Program-made: the position numbers and the translations under genes
Shown here: piece after piece, positions 1-12,166 of the stretch
Position numbering within the stretch: position 1 is the stretch's first letter
How the letters are laid out: each line of letters starts with the position of its first letter
Notes under the pieces: generated by a model
Told to the model about the DNA's origin: nothing
Seen by the model: the letters and a program-made list of their open reading frames with translations, nothing else
The model's database searches: none
Source of the DNA: Candidozyma auris
Lineage: Eukaryota; Ascomycota; Pichiomycetes; Serinales; Metschnikowiaceae
Direction of reading: 5' to 3'
Assembly: GCF_003013715.1 (NCBI RefSeq)
Contig: NC_072817.1
Span: 1 to 64,000, forward strand
Length of the DNA stretch: 64,000 bases

Positions 1-22
1 CTTCGTTCAGTTACGTATTGCT
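1..22 (+). other. Sequencing-adapter remnant (Oxford Nanopore)
   Basis: The first 22 bases begin CTTCGTTCAGTTACGTATTG and end before the partial telomere unit CACCTAA. From memory this is the 3' part of the Oxford Nanopore ligation adapter. It does not resemble the repeat that follows. It is best read as untrimmed adapter at the end of a read that reached the chromosome terminus, not as yeast DNA. Confidence 0.9.
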
Positions 23-315
23 CACCTAAAACCCAGACACCACCTAAGAAAACCCAGACACCACCTAAGAAACCCAGACACCACCTAAGAAACCCAGACA
101 CCACCTAAGAAACCCAGACACCACCTAAGAAAACCCAGACACCACCTAAGAAACCCAGACACCACCTAAGAAACCCAGACACCACCTAAGAAAACCCAGA
201 CACCACCTAAGAAACCCAGACACCACCTAAGAAACCCAGACACCACCTAAGAAAACCCAGACACCACCTAAAAACCCAGACACCACCTAAGAAAACCCAG
301 ACACCACCTAAAGAA
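23..315 (+). repeat. Telomeric repeat array, C-rich strand
   Basis: About fourteen head-to-tail copies of the unit AAACCCAGACACCACCTAAG, in 20-bp and 21-bp forms that differ by three or four A residues, with a slightly altered unit near 270. The opposite strand is G-rich and carries GGTGTCTGGGT, like the long and complex telomere units of Candida-type yeasts. A C-rich strand read 5'->3' at the left edge is the orientation expected of a left chromosome end. The array is followed directly by single-copy subtelomeric sequence. Confidence 0.93.
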
Positions 316-407
316 AAAAGCTCACTTATGCGCTTTATGTTACTTGATTACGTTCCTTATCTCCGACTGGTGGATAATATCACACCGATGGGCTGCAATA
401 CGTCAAA

Positions 408-1235
408 ATGACATCCACAAGGACGAACAGTGGGCACTGGCAATTGATCTCACTTTTGCTCACATTGGCTGGTTCTGTGGCAGTGCTCTTCAAGTTGAAT
501 GGTGATCCACGGAGACACTTTTTCTGCTCTGCCCTTCTCCTTGCTATGTACCATGGATTATTTCTTATCATACATTGTCTTCATCGTCGTGGCTACATCA
601 TTTGGAGACCTTTAGCGGCTTATGAAGAGGTATTTCGAAATCATGTTCAGGATATTGTTCAAAATTATCTTCAAGGTAACGCTCAAGGTAACGCTCAAGG
701 TAACGATCAGGCTATCGCTCTCGTTAATCTTCAGGGTATCATTCAGGATAACGCTCAAGATGAAGGTCAGGGTATCGTTCAGGTCAATGCTCAAGATAAT
801 GTCCAAGATAACGTACAGGGTGACGCTCAAGGTAACGTTCAAGGTAACGAAGACGAACGCAGAACTGCTAGCGCTGATAGCGCCGACAGCACCGTCAGCA
901 CTGGTCGCGAGCACAAGGGCCCTTTACGCAAAAGACGCCGCCTTATAAAGGATTCAGGGAACTCACAAAGTCAACAAGCTGCAGCCAGCTTAATGAATAG
1001 CAGCTTGTACGAACCTCGGAACGCAGATGAATCCAATTCGGAAAACAGCAAGCATGAAGACCAAGAAGACGGAGGGAAGCTTCAACTGTCCGAGACAGAT
1101 TCAAATTTATCGAGGAAGAAGGATGGGCAGTCTGCAACCAATAACGAGTCCGTAGAATTGTGCACTTCGGAGGCGAGAAATGTTGTCTCGAAGGAACAAG
1201 GAGAGAACTCAAATGGTGGAATGGATGAAAATTGA
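408..1235 (+). CDS. Subtelomeric membrane protein with 4-residue Gln/Asn repeat
   Basis: Family not recognised. The 275-residue protein starts at an ATG about 90 bp from the telomere array. Two hydrophobic segments (about residues 11-29 and 38-57) suggest two membrane spans. Residues 80-147 are a degenerate repeat of period four, type Q-G-N-A / Q-D-N-V, encoded by a 12-bp DNA unit (GGTAACGCTCAA and variants, about 645-849). The tail (150-275) is charged, Ser/Asn/Glu-rich and probably disordered. Because the unit length is a multiple of three, other frames also stay open across the repeat; this frame is preferred because it alone covers the flanks and the membrane segments. It may belong to a telomere-adjacent gene family, but that cannot be shown here. 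Confidence 0.6.
   Translation: MTSTRTNSGHWQLISLLLTLAGSVAVLFKLNGDPRRHFFCSALLLAMYHGLFLIIHCLHRRGYIIWRPLAAYEEVFRNHVQDIVQNYLQGNAQGNAQGNDQAIALVNLQGIIQDNAQDEGQGIVQVNAQDNVQDNVQGDAQGNVQGNEDERRTASADSADSTVSTGREHKGPLRKRRRLIKDSGNSQSQQAAASLMNSSLYEPRNADESNSENSKHEDQEDGGKLQLSETDSNLSRKKDGQSATNNESVELCTSEARNVVSKEQGENSNGGMDEN
645..849 (+). repeat. 12-bp coding minisatellite
   Basis: About sixteen degenerate copies of a 12-bp unit close to GGTAACGCTCAA lie inside the subtelomeric ORF. Each copy adds four residues without shifting frame, so the array can change copy number and keep the protein intact. Confidence 0.8.
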
Positions 1236-1835
1236 AGTCGCACTGAGCAGCTCCAATATCGCCACTGCAACTCTGTAGCGTTGCACATTCTCGCCAGTTC
1301 AGCACCCTAGTGTATTCTTGCAATGCATGAAACATGCTTCCTATATGCCACTTTTCTATAACATGCCATTCTTCATAAAAAAAAAAAAAAATAAAAAAAA
1401 AAAAGGCTTTCTCGATTTACGATCCAAAAAATTGCCACAAACCGTGATTAAGTCGCCATTGATGATTGTTGCAATGTCTGAATTAGATCGAAACATGTGA
1501 CGTTGTAGATGCTAGCTCTTGAACTATCGTGTAACATCCAGAAAACTTTGAATCACGTTTTGTGCGCTGGTCTTGAGCAGATGTTTGAGTTTAGAGTATT
1601 TTTGAAATACAAGTTTCAAAATCAGTAGACCAAAAAACAAAACTAGGTGAGAATTCGCTCTATTAAAAACGAGAGGCAACTTTTATTGAAATAGTCAAGA
1701 CGATAGCATTTCGGAACGTTTAGGTAACTTTGCTTTCAGAAGATATGTTCGATTTCATTCACAGTGATACAACTCAATTGCGCTTCTACAAAGTGAAATT
1801 TCGCTGGGAAAGACTTGTAAAGAAGAAAGGCGGGC
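1236..1835. other. Convergent intergenic region with A-rich tract
   Basis: No gene is visible. A broken poly-A run occupies about 1378-1404, about 140 bp after the upstream stop codon, where a 3' end of the plus-strand gene is plausible. Short open frames here look random. Confidence 0.5.
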
Positions 1836-4796
<2,961 letters not shown>

Positions 4797-6410
4797 TTAA
4801 TGAGTGCTCGCAGGAGCGTAAATCAAAGATGTTCTCTTCCTGTCGAACTTATAGTCGTTTGGCAGAAGATTGCGAGACCCTAATACATTTCTAGAGGCCA
4901 ACGTAGAGTTTGAGGTGGAGTTTCCATTGCCCCCATCTAAGGGAGTGGTGGGTTTTGTGGAGTTCAGACCTTGAGCGTGGCTGGTATCGTTTTTGCCGTA
5001 GCCTCCTTGACCGGGGGTCGAGGGCAAGACGGGCACAGAGGTTGTGGTAGCGCCGCCATTGCCCAGTCCCGTTCCCGAGTCAGCGCCACCAGTTGGTTGG
5101 GACTCGTCAAGGGTAACAGTAAACAAGATCGTCAGAGTTGATTCTGGGGTGTCCGCACCTCCACCATTTCCACCTTTGTTGGCTCCAGCGTTCCCAGTAG
5201 CGGGCGAACCACCAGCAGCATTGTTGTTGTTAGCATCACCACCGGTACCAGCATCATCACTTTCATCATCACTTTCATCATCATCGGAACCAGCATTATC
5301 TGTACCTGCGACGTCAGTAGCAGCAGCATCTGGAGCAGCATTGCCAGTTTCTTGGTTAGCGTTGTTGTTGCCAAGTGTAATGACCTTGGTTACTTCTTCA
5401 GTCGTGACAACGGTAGTTGGAGATCCCCCTTCACCACCGCCAATAGTAATCACCTTCGTGACTAAGGAAGTCACCGCCGATGTTGTATTGGAGAAGGACG
5501 AGAAGCTGTGAGCCTCTTGTGAAGCAATGGAAGCAGAGCTAGAGGCGCTGGGCACTTCTGAGGAGGAATCTCCAGTCAGACTAGCGAATGGCTGCGACGA
5601 TGCCTCGGAGTAGTTTGAAGAAGATAATGGAGTACTCGAAGAGCTAACCTGAGCCTCCAAGTTGGGAGAGGAAGTGGCACCAGATGAAACAGGCTCAAGA
5701 GAGCTAGCTTCTGATGATTGAGAAGCAATACCCGAAGAAAAGGGCCCTGAAGATGATGGCGCATTTGGAATAGCAGCAGACGATAACTGTTGGGAAGAAG
5801 CAGGAACCGAAGATGATTGTGGAGCCGAAGAAGAAGCAAAACCTGAAGACGAAGGAGACAGCGACGACTCTAAGGCAGCTTGTGAGGAAGGTTCAAAGGA
5901 CTGTGGTTGTTCTGAAGAAGCGTCTGAGGAGGGCCAAGCTGATGGGGAGGAGCTTGGGGAGCTCGAGAAGCTCGAGGAACTCAGGGGGCTCTGAGGAGCA
6001 CCAGACTCAAGACGCACAGCGGAGTATCCAGACCATTCATCTGATGTTGGCTCTTGCAGAGCTTGCTGAGAGCTTGGTTGGTACACTTGACTAGAAGTGA
6101 AAGGTTCAGAGCTGGAGCTGGGCCAAGAAGGAGAGGTGGAGCTCGTCCATGCGTCAGAACTTGATGAACTTGGTTCGTACTCTGGCTGCTGAGAGCTTGG
6201 ACCCGGTGCGTTCTGTTGAGGAGGAGTAATCGAGCTTGACAGGAATGGGGCAGTGGAGAAGGTGGAAGATTGTGGAGCACCCTGTGACTGTTGAGGGTCC
6301 TGAGCACTTGTCTGAGCGAAAGGCTGGGCGTTGGCCTGGGAGCTGTACTCTGGCACAGTGAGAGCCTTAATTGAAGAGGATAGCACAAGGATAAGGAATG
6401 GAGAAAGCAT
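4797..6410 (-). CDS. Ser-rich secreted, wall-type protein
   Basis: The 537-residue protein starts at the ATG at 6410. A frame five codons longer begins with TTG and is rejected. The N-terminus is a clear signal peptide (MLSPFLILVLSSS then IKALTVP). Residues to about 320 are dominated by Ser with Gln, Pro and Ala, the composition of O-mannosylated wall proteins. Then come two copies of VTKVIT(I/L)G separated by a Thr/Val stretch, then an Asn/Gly/Asp-rich region with acidic DDESDDESDD, and a Gly/Thr/Ser-rich tail. There is no hydrophobic C-terminal GPI signal; the end is basic, with a dibasic FDRKR site suited to Kex2. It is probably secreted or wall-associated rather than GPI-anchored. Exact family not recognised. 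Confidence 0.7.
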   Translation of the reverse strand: MLSPFLILVLSSSIKALTVPEYSSQANAQPFAQTSAQDPQQSQGAPQSSTFSTAPFLSSSITPPQQNAPGPSSQQPEYEPSSSSSDAWTSSTSPSWPSSSSEPFTSSQVYQPSSQQALQEPTSDEWSGYSAVRLESGAPQSPLSSSSFSSSPSSSPSAWPSSDASSEQPQSFEPSSQAALESSLSPSSSGFASSSAPQSSSVPASSQQLSSAAIPNAPSSSGPFSSGIASQSSEASSLEPVSSGATSSPNLEAQVSSSSTPLSSSNYSEASSQPFASLTGDSSSEVPSASSSASIASQEAHSFSSFSNTTSAVTSLVTKVITIGGGEGGSPTTVVTTEEVTKVITLGNNNANQETGNAAPDAAATDVAGTDNAGSDDDESDDESDDAGTGGDANNNNAAGGSPATGNAGANKGGNGGGADTPESTLTILFTVTLDESQPTGGADSGTGLGNGGATTTSVPVLPSTPGQGGYGKNDTSHAQGLNSTKPTTPLDGGNGNSTSNSTLASRNVLGSRNLLPNDYKFDRKRTSLIYAPASTH

Positions 6411-6462
6411 AGCTGAAGAACACAACAGAAGAAGGGGAACCCTACGTAGCAGCCCAAGGTGA

Positions 6463-6482
6463 TTTTATACTTTTCGCAGCCA
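6463..6482 (-). promoter_or_regulatory. Recurrent element plus TATA box of the Ser-rich gene
   Basis: On the minus strand the recurrent element TGGCTGCGAAAA (6482-6471) abuts the TATA-like GTATAAAA (6470-6463), about 55 bp before the ATG. This is the clearest core-promoter arrangement of the element in the window. Confidence 0.65.
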
Positions 6483-8044
6483 TTTTTTAGCAAGGGGAGG
6501 TTGGCAGTGCTCGTTAGCCACAGACGCGAGATTTGCAAGAGTGAGGCCCAAGCTCAAATCTCTCCTTCGGAAGGCTGGGCCGCAAGGGCTAGACGGCTCG
6601 GTGCCTGCCGGAGCCTTCACTAGATCTTAGCGGTTGAAAAGAAGCGAAGCAAGTCTCGCAGAAGTATGCGTCTAAGTGGCTGCAAAAAAACAAAAAGACG
6701 CCAAAAATTCGCGTTTCGTCCACAATCGCGCTTGTCCTCACCCACAGCCTGGGCACCTCCACCTGCCTCGGCCCCTTCTGGATTCGTCACTAATTATTCT
6801 CCATTTGGTGCCTTTCCGACCTTTCCTTCCCGAAATATTGCATATCTCTCGACATGGTTCCAGTGACAGTGTCGTGCGTCAGGGGCTCGAGGAAGGCACA
6901 TAAAGGTGGATTCCACCCTGGGGAGTTAGAATGATTTATGTAAGAATTTATCACTGAGGAAATAGCATGCAACATGAAAAGTGAATTGACCTCGGGCATT
7001 CTTCGATTGACTTGGGTGGGAGTTCGCTTAGTGTAGACGGCGCTGGCGATTGGTTTTCTCGGTAAGAATGTAGGAGGAGCAAATGCGAAGCGCAACCCTC
7101 GAGGTAGCGATCGAAGGGCGCCATTCCACTCCGGCACGAGCGGTGTTCTGGGTTGTATTTAGACGGTGGTATCGATTTAGAATGCTTGTTCTTCAGAAGG
7201 TGAACGATGGTGCCTGTAGTCTAGAATTGAACCATTGTTGCACCACTTTGAGGGATCTCGAAGTTTTCCTTCTAGCGTGGCTATGAATTACAGTACGAGT
7301 GCAGTTGGGTCGAGATTAGACAAGATTTGGCCAATTGTTGTGGCCATCGGGTGATATTCTTTTCTTCTCAACAGGGCTACCTCGAGGTCGCAGAAAGCGA
7401 AGTCAATAAGTCCTAATTTTCGGAAACAAATCTGTTTATTACAAAGACACAGTCAAAGTTAATAGAGTAGAAATGACACATGATGATCACCTTCAATAGA
7501 GTGCATGCTAATAAAGAAAGTTTTCAGCGAGCGATAATATGAGTAGTAGAGATTTCTTGGGAGGAGTTTTCCAGTTATTACGCGCATAGTGCACTTGGAT
7601 GCAAAAGTTGAAACATTCTTACGTCCTTAAAAATCGGATCCATTGTAATATTGCCACAAACTACTTATGATCGATTGAAAGATAAATAATGAACCAAACA
7701 CAAGCATAAGACCCTACTTTAACAGTAAACTCAGAGATTATTGGGATGTCGCTTCTTCGTTAGCTTGTACTACTGCCTGCACCAGCTCACTCATTTCGAT
7801 GACGAAGATTACACACACACATACCGTTAACTGTTCAGGATACAAACATCTCGACCAATGTATCTAGCGATATCCATATTCATACATTGTTTTCAATAGA
7901 TCACAAGTATTGGACTTGCAAGACCACCACGTATATCCGCACGTGACAAAAAGTCACGCGCGCAACCGCCTTGTGCACCGCAGCACATTATTTTCCATGA
8001 GATTCGGAGCCCTCCTCCAAGCGATATCACCACCAATTGTGACC
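6483..8044. promoter_or_regulatory. Divergent intergenic region
   Basis: It separates the Ser-rich gene (minus) from the small unknown gene (plus). A second recurrent element, TGGCTGCAAAA, lies at 6677-6687. I see no tRNA and no convincing ORF; the short open frames have no recognisable content. Confidence 0.4.
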
Positions 8045-8494
8045 ATGTCTGTTGTTCCCGATAACTTTAAAGCTCAAATCAACCAGGGTGTTCCCGGCAA
8101 TGTCAAGGCCAGACCAGACCCGTTGCCTGCAGGCAAGAAAATTGCCCCCAACAAGAAGCTGCCCTGTGAGTTCGGCACCTCTTTCGAAGAAGGCGCCACA
8201 AAGACCCCTGTGAACGGGCGTGATAGCAACACCGCAGCTGCATTCGCCGAGGTGGAGGGTGCTTTGGGCGAAGGAGACTGGTCCAAAGCCATCAGAGTGC
8301 TCTGGTACTTGAAGTTGAGCACCTTCATCAACGAGGACTCTGCCAACGTGTGGGCGTACGTAGCATTTGCATTTGCCCACCTAGGTTTCTCCGAGCACGT
8401 TGGGTTTGCTTTGAAGAAGATCAAGGAGGCAGGCTTGGACCAGACGGTGTTGAAGCCAGAGGTGATGACCGAGTTGAAGAAGATCAGCGCCTAA
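8045..8494 (+). CDS. Hypothetical protein, alpha-helical C-terminal half
   Basis: Not recognised. The 149-residue reading begins at the ATG at 8045 (MSVVPDNF). An in-frame ATG at 7997 would add 16 residues; the frame further upstream starts only at TTG. Residues 1-55 are Pro/Lys-rich and probably extended. Residues about 60-149 look like paired amphipathic helices (AFAEVEGALGEGDW, AIRVLWYLKL, VWAYVAFAFAHLG, VGFALKKIKEAG), resembling a TPR-like hairpin array. There is no membrane segment. Codon use is clean, favouring AAG, GTG and TTG like the housekeeping genes nearby, which suggests a real and fairly well expressed gene. Confidence 0.65.
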   Translation: MSVVPDNFKAQINQGVPGNVKARPDPLPAGKKIAPNKKLPCEFGTSFEEGATKTPVNGRDSNTAAAFAEVEGALGEGDWSKAIRVLWYLKLSTFINEDSANVWAYVAFAFAHLGFSEHVGFALKKIKEAGLDQTVLKPEVMTELKKISA

Positions 8495-9119
8495 ACCAAG
8501 TAGGCATTAATAGACGGCAAAGAAATAGGGGCAAGGAAGTCAAGTGTGCTGTAGAAGTGGTGTTCCCGAAGGAGGTGTCGTAGAACTTATGTGGATAGTG
8601 CCGTATTAACGGTGCAACGGCGAAGTGAACTCTTGAGGCAGAGCGAAATGCAGCCGCTATCAGGCAAGCGATGCGTCTTGGCACGACATGAGTCTGCCTT
8701 GGTGTAATCTTCTTTCTCTCTGTGAATGTGTACCAACAAATATCATTCCATTCAAGGTCCATTCATTCATCTTTGCTACCTCAACATACCCATCAGCCTT
8801 TTCGTCACCTAGTATAAAGCAACAATACAGGTTAATGACCGTTGAGTCTCCTTTCATAGCCGACGACCCTTGCCTTCTACAGCTTTCTCCACATCGCATT
8901 GACAATCCGAGCTAGCCGAGATCTCTCTCTGCCACCGGGGAGTTGTAGATCTCGCGATGTTCAGCCTCGTTCAGTACTGTGTGCCTTGTGAATATGACGC
9001 TCAGAGTGGCAGCAAGTTCAACAAGATCCCAGTTCAGACAAGTATAAAAGAATGGCAATATCCTACTCCTTGTGAGCCATCATCATCAACAACAAACACT
9101 AACGATTCAATCTTACACC
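8495..9119. promoter_or_regulatory. Intergenic region, promoter of the small secreted peptide
   Basis: No gene visible. A TATA-like TATAAAAG lies near 9041-9048, about 75 bp before the small secreted ORF. Confidence 0.4.
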
Positions 9120-9311
9120 ATGCGCTTCGTCTCCATGCTCGCCCTCGTCTCCCTCGCCTGCGCCATCAAGGTGCCTGTTGACTGGAACGACCCCAACGCT
9201 CCTCTCGAGGTGACACCAAAAGGTCCACCAAACAAGGGCAATGGTGGCCAGCCTGTCTACACTGCTCCTCCCGGTAACGGCTACGAGGTGAACGAGCCAT
9301 CGCAGGAGTGA
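9120..9311 (+). CDS. Small secreted peptide (63 residues)
   Basis: The reading starts at the ATG at 9120; a longer frame from an upstream ATG at 9072 would place the hydrophobic stretch internally. The N-terminus MRFVSMLALVSLACA is a textbook signal peptide with a small-residue cleavage site. The mature part (about 48 residues) starts near IKVPVDWNDPNAP, is rich in Pro, Gly, Asn and acidic residues, has no cysteine, and carries a Lys-Gly-Pro-Pro-Asn-Lys-Gly segment. No known family is recognised. The TATA-like box and the short A-rich leader fit an expressed gene. It could be a secreted peptide or a minor wall component. Confidence 0.6.
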   Translation: MRFVSMLALVSLACAIKVPVDWNDPNAPLEVTPKGPPNKGNGGQPVYTAPPGNGYEVNEPSQE

Positions 9312-10048
9312 GACCTAAAGTCGTGAACTAAATACTGAATGAACGGGTATCACCATGAAGCTGTAGAACACTATAAGAGTTTTAAGTTGTAACTACGGAA
9401 AGCAGACCTTGCAGGTTGCTCAGTGAAACAGTGGATGTAGGGGCAAGTAGGCGAGAGCGAAAGAAGGCACATTTTTCGCAGCCACGGCGAACATTCGCCT
9501 GGAGGAACTCCTCCACGCTATCACAATGCCTTGGTGCCATTCGCCATTGTTGCATGAAATTCTTGCTTTTTATCTCCAAACGGATGCGAAGTGAATTGCG
9601 CCCCCACAAAATTCAAAAGCTTGTCATCTCTGTCATCTTTTGACTCTGATCTCACTTACAGGCTTTCAATACCTTCATCAATGACAATGTGGACCCCATT
9701 GAAGCTCATGTGTCGAGGGAACAATTGTGAGCTTCAGCTCGCTTAAAAGCGTATGCGGAATTGATAAGACCCTAGGCGCATTAGAGTTTCGGGCCAAGAG
9801 TGCCGCCAAGGTGAGACTCCGAGCACACGAGTCGTTTGTTTGAAACCCTCTTGCATGCTTTCCCCAATCCATATGCGATAAGGTGATATGAAGAATCCAG
9901 ATAAAAAGGGAACGGTTTGTGCGCTTTCTTTTGCTCATACAGCAGAAGATCTCAAAAGCTTAACTCTCGACCTGTTCCATAAGTGTGGCGGCTATCTTGA
10001 ACGGAACTGCTTTGTCGAACTTCAAGATTCTTTTTTTTTGAAATCGCC
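9312..10048. promoter_or_regulatory. Upstream region of the permease gene
   Basis: No gene visible. It holds one recurrent element (TTTTCGCAGCCA, 9473-9484), a TATA-like GATAAAAAG near 9900-9908 and a T9 tract at about 10031-10039, just before the permease ATG. Confidence 0.45.
9473..9484 (-). promoter_or_regulatory. Recurrent element TGGCTGCGAAAA
   Basis: Exact 12-bp match on the minus strand, in the gap between the small secreted peptide and the permease. Confidence 0.6.
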
Positions 10049-11590
10049 ATGTCCTCTGAGAAGCACGACTCTAGGGACGTCAAGTTGAGTGTCCAGCACT
10101 CCGCTCTGGAAAAAGCCAGTCTCGACGGGCAGGGATCGGTCGAGTATGAGGACCTCCAATCAGATCAGTATCCTGATATTGATAGAAGAAAGCTTCTTCG
10201 CAAAATTGACCTCAGGCTCCTTCCCATCTTTACTATCTTATACCTTTTAAGTTTCTTGGACAGAGGAAATATCGGAAATGCCAAAATCGAGGGCCTTGCC
10301 GAGGACTTGAACTTGCAAGGCAACCAGTACAACTTGTGCCTTACGATTTTTTTCATTTTCTACGCCACCATGGAGATCCCGTCCAATGCTATTCTAAAAA
10401 GATCTCGGCCAGACATCTTTGTTCCCGCTACAGTAACTCTTTTCGCTGTTGTGATGACGCTTATGGGTACTGTTCAAAATTACGCCCAGCTCATGGCCAC
10501 TAGAGCTCTCTTGGGGTTTTTCGAGGCCGCTTTGTTTCCCGGAATCTCGTACATCTTGTCAATGTACTACAGAAAAAACGAGTTGCTTTTCCGTCAGGCG
10601 ATTTTCGTTTCTGCCGCCTCGATAGCAGGCGCCTTTTCGGGACTTTTGGCTGCTGCCATCTCCAACATGGACGGTGTTGGAGGCTACGCCGGCTGGAGAT
10701 GGATCTTCATCCTTGAAGGGTTGCTCACTTTTGTGTGTGGAGTGCTTTCGTTCTGGTGGTTTCCAAAATACCCCAAGGACGCTTCCTTCCTCACGGAAAG
10801 AGAACGTGAGTTTGTTCTCTGGAACGTTCACCACCTGACCAACCAGGATAAAGTTCATCCGGATGCTCCAAAGGGAGAAGATACTTCGAGCGATAAGCGC
10901 TACTTCTTTGCTGTGTTGAAAGACATCAACTGTTGGTGCCAGATGTTTTCCTACTTGGGCGTGGCGTTGCCTACTTATGGTATTTCGCTTTTCTTGCCCA
11001 CCATCGTCAAGAACTTGGGCTACACCTCCGTCAAATCCCAGTTGCTCACAGTTCCAATTTACGTGGTATCGTGTGTGTGGAGTATTATCCAGGGTTACTT
11101 GTCGGATAGATCTGGGCTTCGATCTCCTTTCCTTTCATTCAACTACTTGTGCATGATTGCAGGATTCATTGCATGCATTTGTTTGGATCCCAGAACAAAC
11201 GCACACGGCATTTACGCCGCCATGTACATTGTTGGTTTAGGGATGTACCCTGCAATCCCTCTTTCTATTGTCTGGAACGCAAACAACTTGTCCGGCTCAT
11301 ACAAAAGGGCGATTGGCATTGGGTTCCAGATTGGACTAGCCAATTACGGTGGTGCTTTTGTGTCTAACTTTTACAGAAACCAGGATAGTCCTCGCTTTAT
11401 CCTCGGCCACGCTTTGACGCTTGGATTCGTATGTCTTGGAGCTGCTGCTATGGTTATCGTGGTCTTCAACTACGTCAGAACGAATAGAAAGGACGAAATA
11501 GCACTTAAAGACGGCGAATACGAGAATTACTCCGATGAGGAGCTCTTGAAGATGGGCGACAAGAGCCCATATTTCTCGTACAGATTGTAA
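10049..11590 (+). CDS. MFS anion:cation symporter, allantoate/nicotinate permease family
   Basis: The 513-residue protein is a plasma-membrane major-facilitator carrier of the anion:cation symporter group (Dal5, Tna1, Seo1, Vht1 relatives), which takes up allantoate, nicotinate, vitamins or similar organic anions with protons. Diagnostic segments are the N-terminal DRRKLLRKIDLRLLPIFTIL, LSFLDRGNIGNAKIEGL in TM1 and loop, YATMEIPSN, RALLGFFEAALFPG and GWRWIFILEGL, in the family order. About 12 hydrophobic segments are visible, with a hydrophilic central loop near residues 240-290. Length is normal (about 500-540). The substrate cannot be told from sequence alone. The uricase at the other end of the window makes an allantoin/allantoate link tempting but unproven. 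Confidence 0.88.
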   Translation: MSSEKHDSRDVKLSVQHSALEKASLDGQGSVEYEDLQSDQYPDIDRRKLLRKIDLRLLPIFTILYLLSFLDRGNIGNAKIEGLAEDLNLQGNQYNLCLTIFFIFYATMEIPSNAILKRSRPDIFVPATVTLFAVVMTLMGTVQNYAQLMATRALLGFFEAALFPGISYILSMYYRKNELLFRQAIFVSAASIAGAFSGLLAAAISNMDGVGGYAGWRWIFILEGLLTFVCGVLSFWWFPKYPKDASFLTEREREFVLWNVHHLTNQDKVHPDAPKGEDTSSDKRYFFAVLKDINCWCQMFSYLGVALPTYGISLFLPTIVKNLGYTSVKSQLLTVPIYVVSCVWSIIQGYLSDRSGLRSPFLSFNYLCMIAGFIACICLDPRTNAHGIYAAMYIVGLGMYPAIPLSIVWNANNLSGSYKRAIGIGFQIGLANYGGAFVSNFYRNQDSPRFILGHALTLGFVCLGAAAMVIVVFNYVRTNRKDEIALKDGEYENYSDEELLKMGDKSPYFSYRL

Positions 11591-12166
11591 AAGACTCGCA
11601 ATAATGCAGAAGGATAGTGGCTGGCCACTACATGATATGTGAGGTGGTTTGAAAAGCGTATTATGACCCGAGATATGTGATTCATGACCTAAAAAAATGG
11701 CATTCCACCCCTACAAAAGTAGACGGTAGTGCCCAACTAGTTATTTAATAAGTTATCAGGATATTCAAGTGCTGTAGATGACCGTTAGATAAAATAACAG
11801 ACTTTTATTATTCTTCTAGCCTAGTGAGCCCCGCCAATTTCCAAATTGGAGTTATTATCCTCGCCGTTTAATCACTCAGCGTATTTTGTGATACACCTCA
11901 GATGTATGAGCCTTTTTCGCAGCCATTCTAGGAACATTCAACACCCCATATCGTGCTACTTGCATCCCCTGAAGGAAGCCCAGAGCATCAAGTGACCCTT
12001 TTATGACAAGCGAAACAAAACTGCTACATCCATCTTTTCGTTGACAATTCAGCAGACGCCCTTCTGAACTTTCCGATTTTTCCGTGTTGGTACCTACATC
12101 ATCGCGAATAGCAATGCTTCTTACATCAATACCAACAATTTAACGTCAATCACCTTCAATCGCCCA
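11591..12166. promoter_or_regulatory. Upstream region of the EHT1/EEB1-type gene
   Basis: No gene visible. One recurrent element TTTTCGCAGCCA lies at 11914-11925, about 240 bp before the ATG. The stretch before the start is pyrimidine-rich, as in expressed yeast genes. Confidence 0.45.
11914..11925 (-). promoter_or_regulatory. Recurrent element TGGCTGCGAAAA
   Basis: Exact match on the minus strand, in the promoter of the ester synthase/esterase gene. Confidence 0.6.

Noticed and set aside
23..315. CRISPR array
   Set aside because: Units are contiguous with no spacers and lie at a chromosome end of a eukaryote; they are telomere repeats.
612..948. Other frames open across the subtelomeric repeat
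   Set aside because: A 12-bp repeat keeps several frames open; only the 408-1235 frame extends through both flanks with membrane segments.
5044..5511. A 155-codon plus-strand frame inside the Ser-rich gene
   Set aside because: Antisense shadow of biased Ser/Gly/Thr codons; the minus-strand frame has the signal peptide and the promoter.
6541..6640. Possible tRNA or structured RNA upstream of the Ser-rich gene
   Set aside because: Short GC-rich stems can be drawn, but there is no acceptor/T-arm pattern and no B box.
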